Part shown: positions 39,521 through 41,286 of the stretch, in pieces
Layout of the letters: each line of letters starts with the position of its first letter
How positions within the stretch are numbered: position 1 is the stretch's first letter
Source: a bacterium UBP2_UBA2255
Lineage (GTDB): Bacteria; Edwardsbacteria; AC1; EtOH8
NCBI GenBank assembly: GCA_002347565.1
Contig: DDXR01000016.1
Location: forward strand, 25,443-66,728
DNA: 41,286 nucleotides
Reading direction: 5' to 3'
Notes under the pieces: generated by a model
The model's database searches: none
Seen by the model: only the letters and a program-made list of their open reading frames with translations
Told to the model about the DNA's origin: nothing
Program-made: the position numbers and the translations under genes

Positions 39521-39540
39521 CTCTCTGTGCCCTCTGTGGT
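39521..39540. repeat. CTCTGTGCCCTCTGTGG repeat
   Basis: The reverse complement reads CCACAGAGGGCACAGAG, the CACAGAG word seen at 26876 and 28201. It runs into the duplicated butyrate kinase leader at 39538. Confidence 0.6.
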
Positions 39541-39581
39541 TTATTAACCATTAGAGATAAATATTCATTTCGGAGGTCCCC

Positions 39582-40652
39582 GTGCCCTACAAAGTACTCG
39601 CCATCAACCCCGGCTCCACCTCGACCAAGATCGCCGTCTACGAGGACAGCCAGGCCGTCTTCAAGGACACCCTGCGGCACTCGGCCGAGGAGCTGGCGCC
39701 CTTCAAGAGGATCACCGACCAGTTCGACTTCCGCAAGGACGTGATCGAGCAGTGCCTGGAGAAGAACGGCATCCACGTCAAGACGCTGGACGCCGTGATC
39801 GGCCGGGGCGGGCTGTTCAAGCCCATCCCCTCGGGCACCTACCAGGTGAACCAGGCGATGCTGGACTACATCAAGGCCGGCACCGGCGGCGACCACGCCA
39901 GCAACCTGGGCTGCCTGATCGCCGACGACATCGCCCGCGACGCCGGGGTCAAGTCCTACATCGTGGACCCGGTGGTGGTGGACGAGCTGGGGCCGCTGGC
40001 CCGCTACTCCGGGCTGCCGGAGCTGCCGCGGGTCAGCATCTTCCACGCCCTCAACCAGAAGGCCGTGGCGCGGCGGGCGGCGCGCGATCTGGGCAAAAAG
40101 TACGAGGAGCTCAACCTGATCGTGGTGCACCTGGGCGGCGGCATCAGCATCGGCATCCACGAGCAGGGGAAGGTGGTCGACGTCAATAACGCACTCAACG
40201 GCGACGGGCCGTTCGCGCCGGAGCGGGCGGGAGGCCTGCCCACCGGCGACCTGGTGAAGCTGTGCTTCTCGGGCAAGTACACCATCGACGATGTCAACAA
40301 GAAGCTGGCCGGTAAGGGCGGCTGCGTCTCGCACCTGGGCACCAACGACGGCCGCGAGATGGAGGAGAAGGTCAAGGCCGGCGACGCCAAGACCACGCTG
40401 ATCGTCGAGGCCATGGCCTACCAGGTCTCCAAGACCATCGGCGAGATGGCGACCGTGGTGTCCGGCAAGGTGGACGCCATCGTACTGACCGGCAGCTTCG
40501 CCTACTTCCCGGAGTTCATCGAGTGGATCAAGCAGCGGGTGTCGTGGATCGCCAAGGTGATGGTCTACCCGGGCGAAGACGAGATGACGGCGCTGGCCGA
40601 GGCCGGGATGCGGGTGCTGAAGGGCGAGGAGCAGGCCCGGGAGTATGCGTAG
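39582..40652 (+). CDS. buk: Butyrate kinase
   Basis: A 356-residue acyl kinase of normal length, starting at GTG (CGGAGG 7 bases upstream). It interconverts butyryl-phosphate plus ADP and butyrate plus ATP in the cytoplasm. Visible motifs: KVLAINPGSTSTKIAVYE (phosphate binding), GRGGLFKPIPSGTYQVN, HASNLGCLIADDIA, DPVVVDELGPLARYSGLPELPR, VVHLGGGISIGIHEQGKVVDVNNALNGDGPFAPERAGGLP, SHLGTNDGREMEEKVKAGD, VLTGSFAYFPEFIEWI and YPGEDEMTALAEAGMRVLKGEEQAREYA. It is a clear paralogue of the tailed kinase at 36765, but better conserved. No phosphate butyryltransferase is adjacent. Branched-chain acyl kinase activity is possible. Confidence 0.93.
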   Translation: MPYKVLAINPGSTSTKIAVYEDSQAVFKDTLRHSAEELAPFKRITDQFDFRKDVIEQCLEKNGIHVKTLDAVIGRGGLFKPIPSGTYQVNQAMLDYIKAGTGGDHASNLGCLIADDIARDAGVKSYIVDPVVVDELGPLARYSGLPELPRVSIFHALNQKAVARRAARDLGKKYEELNLIVVHLGGGISIGIHEQGKVVDVNNALNGDGPFAPERAGGLPTGDLVKLCFSGKYTIDDVNKKLAGKGGCVSHLGTNDGREMEEKVKAGDAKTTLIVEAMAYQVSKTIGEMATVVSGKVDAIVLTGSFAYFPEFIEWIKQRVSWIAKVMVYPGEDEMTALAEAGMRVLKGEEQAREYA

Positions 40653-40682
40653 AAATAGCAATAGTTTTTCTGGAGATAGCCA

Positions 40683-41276
40683 ATGAAGGCGTTTTCAATT
40701 ATCCCACTCACCCTACTGATGGTTACTTCGGGCTATGGCCTCAACCTGAAGGCGACCTGCATCAACGAGAACACCGAGCTCAGTCACCAGGGCGATGTGA
40801 GGTACCTGATGGTGGGCGAGACGGTGATCATCACGGAGATTCTCGAGGACACGGTGGTGGTGATGTGCGACCAGACCGAGAGCAGGGCCGGACGCCGGAA
40901 CTTCAAGATAAAATACGAGCAGGGCCTGGCGCTGGTGGCCGAAGCCCTGACGCGGAAGAAGTACGAGGGCTCCAAACACCAGTACACCGAGGACGACCTG
41001 CGGACGTCGCCGGCGGTTGAGATGTTCCTGGACAACTCGTTCGAGCTCGGCTACAGCGACATCCTGCGGAACGAGGTCTTCGCCCGCCACGGGGACGTTT
41101 TCAAGAATAAATTCTACCGGGATCTCTTTCAGAGATGCGGATGGTATAAAACGGCTCCGGAATTTAACGTGCTGGAATTGAACGGTTTTGAACTAGCGAA
41201 TATTAAATGGTTGAAAGATAAACGCCAGGCATTAATCACCTTGCCCGAGGAGCCAATATTTATTGGTAATACCTAA
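40683..41276 (+). CDS. Secreted YARHG-domain protein
   Basis: A 197-residue exported protein. The signal peptide is MKAFSIIPLTLLMVTSGYG, and GGAG lies 9 bases before the ATG. The middle (residues 20 to about 100) is unassigned, with INENTELSHQGDVRYLMVGETVIITEI suggesting a small beta domain. The C-terminal part has LRNEVFARHGDVFKNKFYRDLFQRCGWYKT (R129 to about 158) and LNGFELANIKWLKDKR, the signature of the YARHG domain, an extracellular domain thought to bind peptidoglycan or surface components. The last 180 bases are more AT-rich than the first part. Complete within the window. Function unknown. Confidence 0.82.
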   Translation: MKAFSIIPLTLLMVTSGYGLNLKATCINENTELSHQGDVRYLMVGETVIITEILEDTVVVMCDQTESRAGRRNFKIKYEQGLALVAEALTRKKYEGSKHQYTEDDLRTSPAVEMFLDNSFELGYSDILRNEVFARHGDVFKNKFYRDLFQRCGWYKTAPEFNVLELNGFELANIKWLKDKRQALITLPEEPIFIGNT

Positions 41277-41286
41277 GGATTCCGGA

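Overview
The window is a GC-rich, gene-dense bacterial segment. It has consensus sigma70-like promoters, many 4-base ATGA/GTGA gene overlaps, and three secreted beta-propeller or VCBS-type proteins. Each of these ends in a type-A-sorting/FlgD-like domain with a terminal basic-hydrophobic signature. Together with radical SAM glycan genes, an archaeal-type phosphoglycerate mutase and several butyrate kinases, this suggests an uncultured lineage of the Fibrobacteres-Chlorobi-Bacteroidetes superphylum or a neighbouring candidate phylum. The phylum assignment is inference; no rRNA is present.

Layout. (1) 1-1041: the start of a leftward PilT (type IV pilus retraction ATPase) and a small orphan gene. 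(2) 1063-8371, rightward: a GT4 glycosyltransferase, a secreted VCBS/FG-GAP protein, then a terminator and promoter leading a methyltransferase, LPG-synthase-type flippase and YfhO-like operon. (3) 8372-9100: tRNA-Leu(CAG) leftward from a perfect consensus promoter, and smpB rightward. (4) 9106-15457, leftward: five translationally coupled genes, in transcription order secreted propeller protein, UDP-GlcNAc 2-epimerase, GT4, GT2 and SPASM-type radical SAM. (5) 15544-22312, rightward: TPR protein, DPM-like GT2, radical SAM protein with a B12-binding-like N-terminus, methyltransferase, TMTC-like membrane/TPR protein and SpoIID protein, all overlapping. (6) 22352-23739: a secreted PD40 propeller gene behind a leader with a terminator-like hairpin. 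(7) 23776-36741: ExeA-type ATPase, PHP phosphoesterase, ApgM, TPR, VOC, amidohydrolase, Rnk/GreA-C-like, flavodoxin, purH, HEAT protein, guaA and TPR. (8) 36765-41276: butyrate kinase with a long basic N-terminal tail, two SpoIIAA-like proteins, a repeat-rich gap holding a decayed butyrate kinase start and an orphan antitoxin-like gene, an intact second butyrate kinase, and a YARHG-domain protein.

How the genes work together. The first 22 kb looks like a surface glycan or glycoprotein factory: sugar activation (WecB), cytoplasmic glycosyltransferases, a polyprenyl-phosphate-sugar synthase, integral membrane flippase/GT-C-like proteins, radical SAM tailoring enzymes, and secreted proteins that may be scaffold or substrate. 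The last 18 kb is mostly housekeeping (glycolysis, purine synthesis, butyrate metabolism). Its intergenic gaps, unlike those of the left half, carry dispersed palindromic and CACAGAG-like repeats. One short tandem repeat lies inside the guaA coding region.

Outside the repeat-rich stretch 38906-39581 there is no gene-free gap above 300 bases. No CRISPR array, transposase, phage gene or rRNA was seen.
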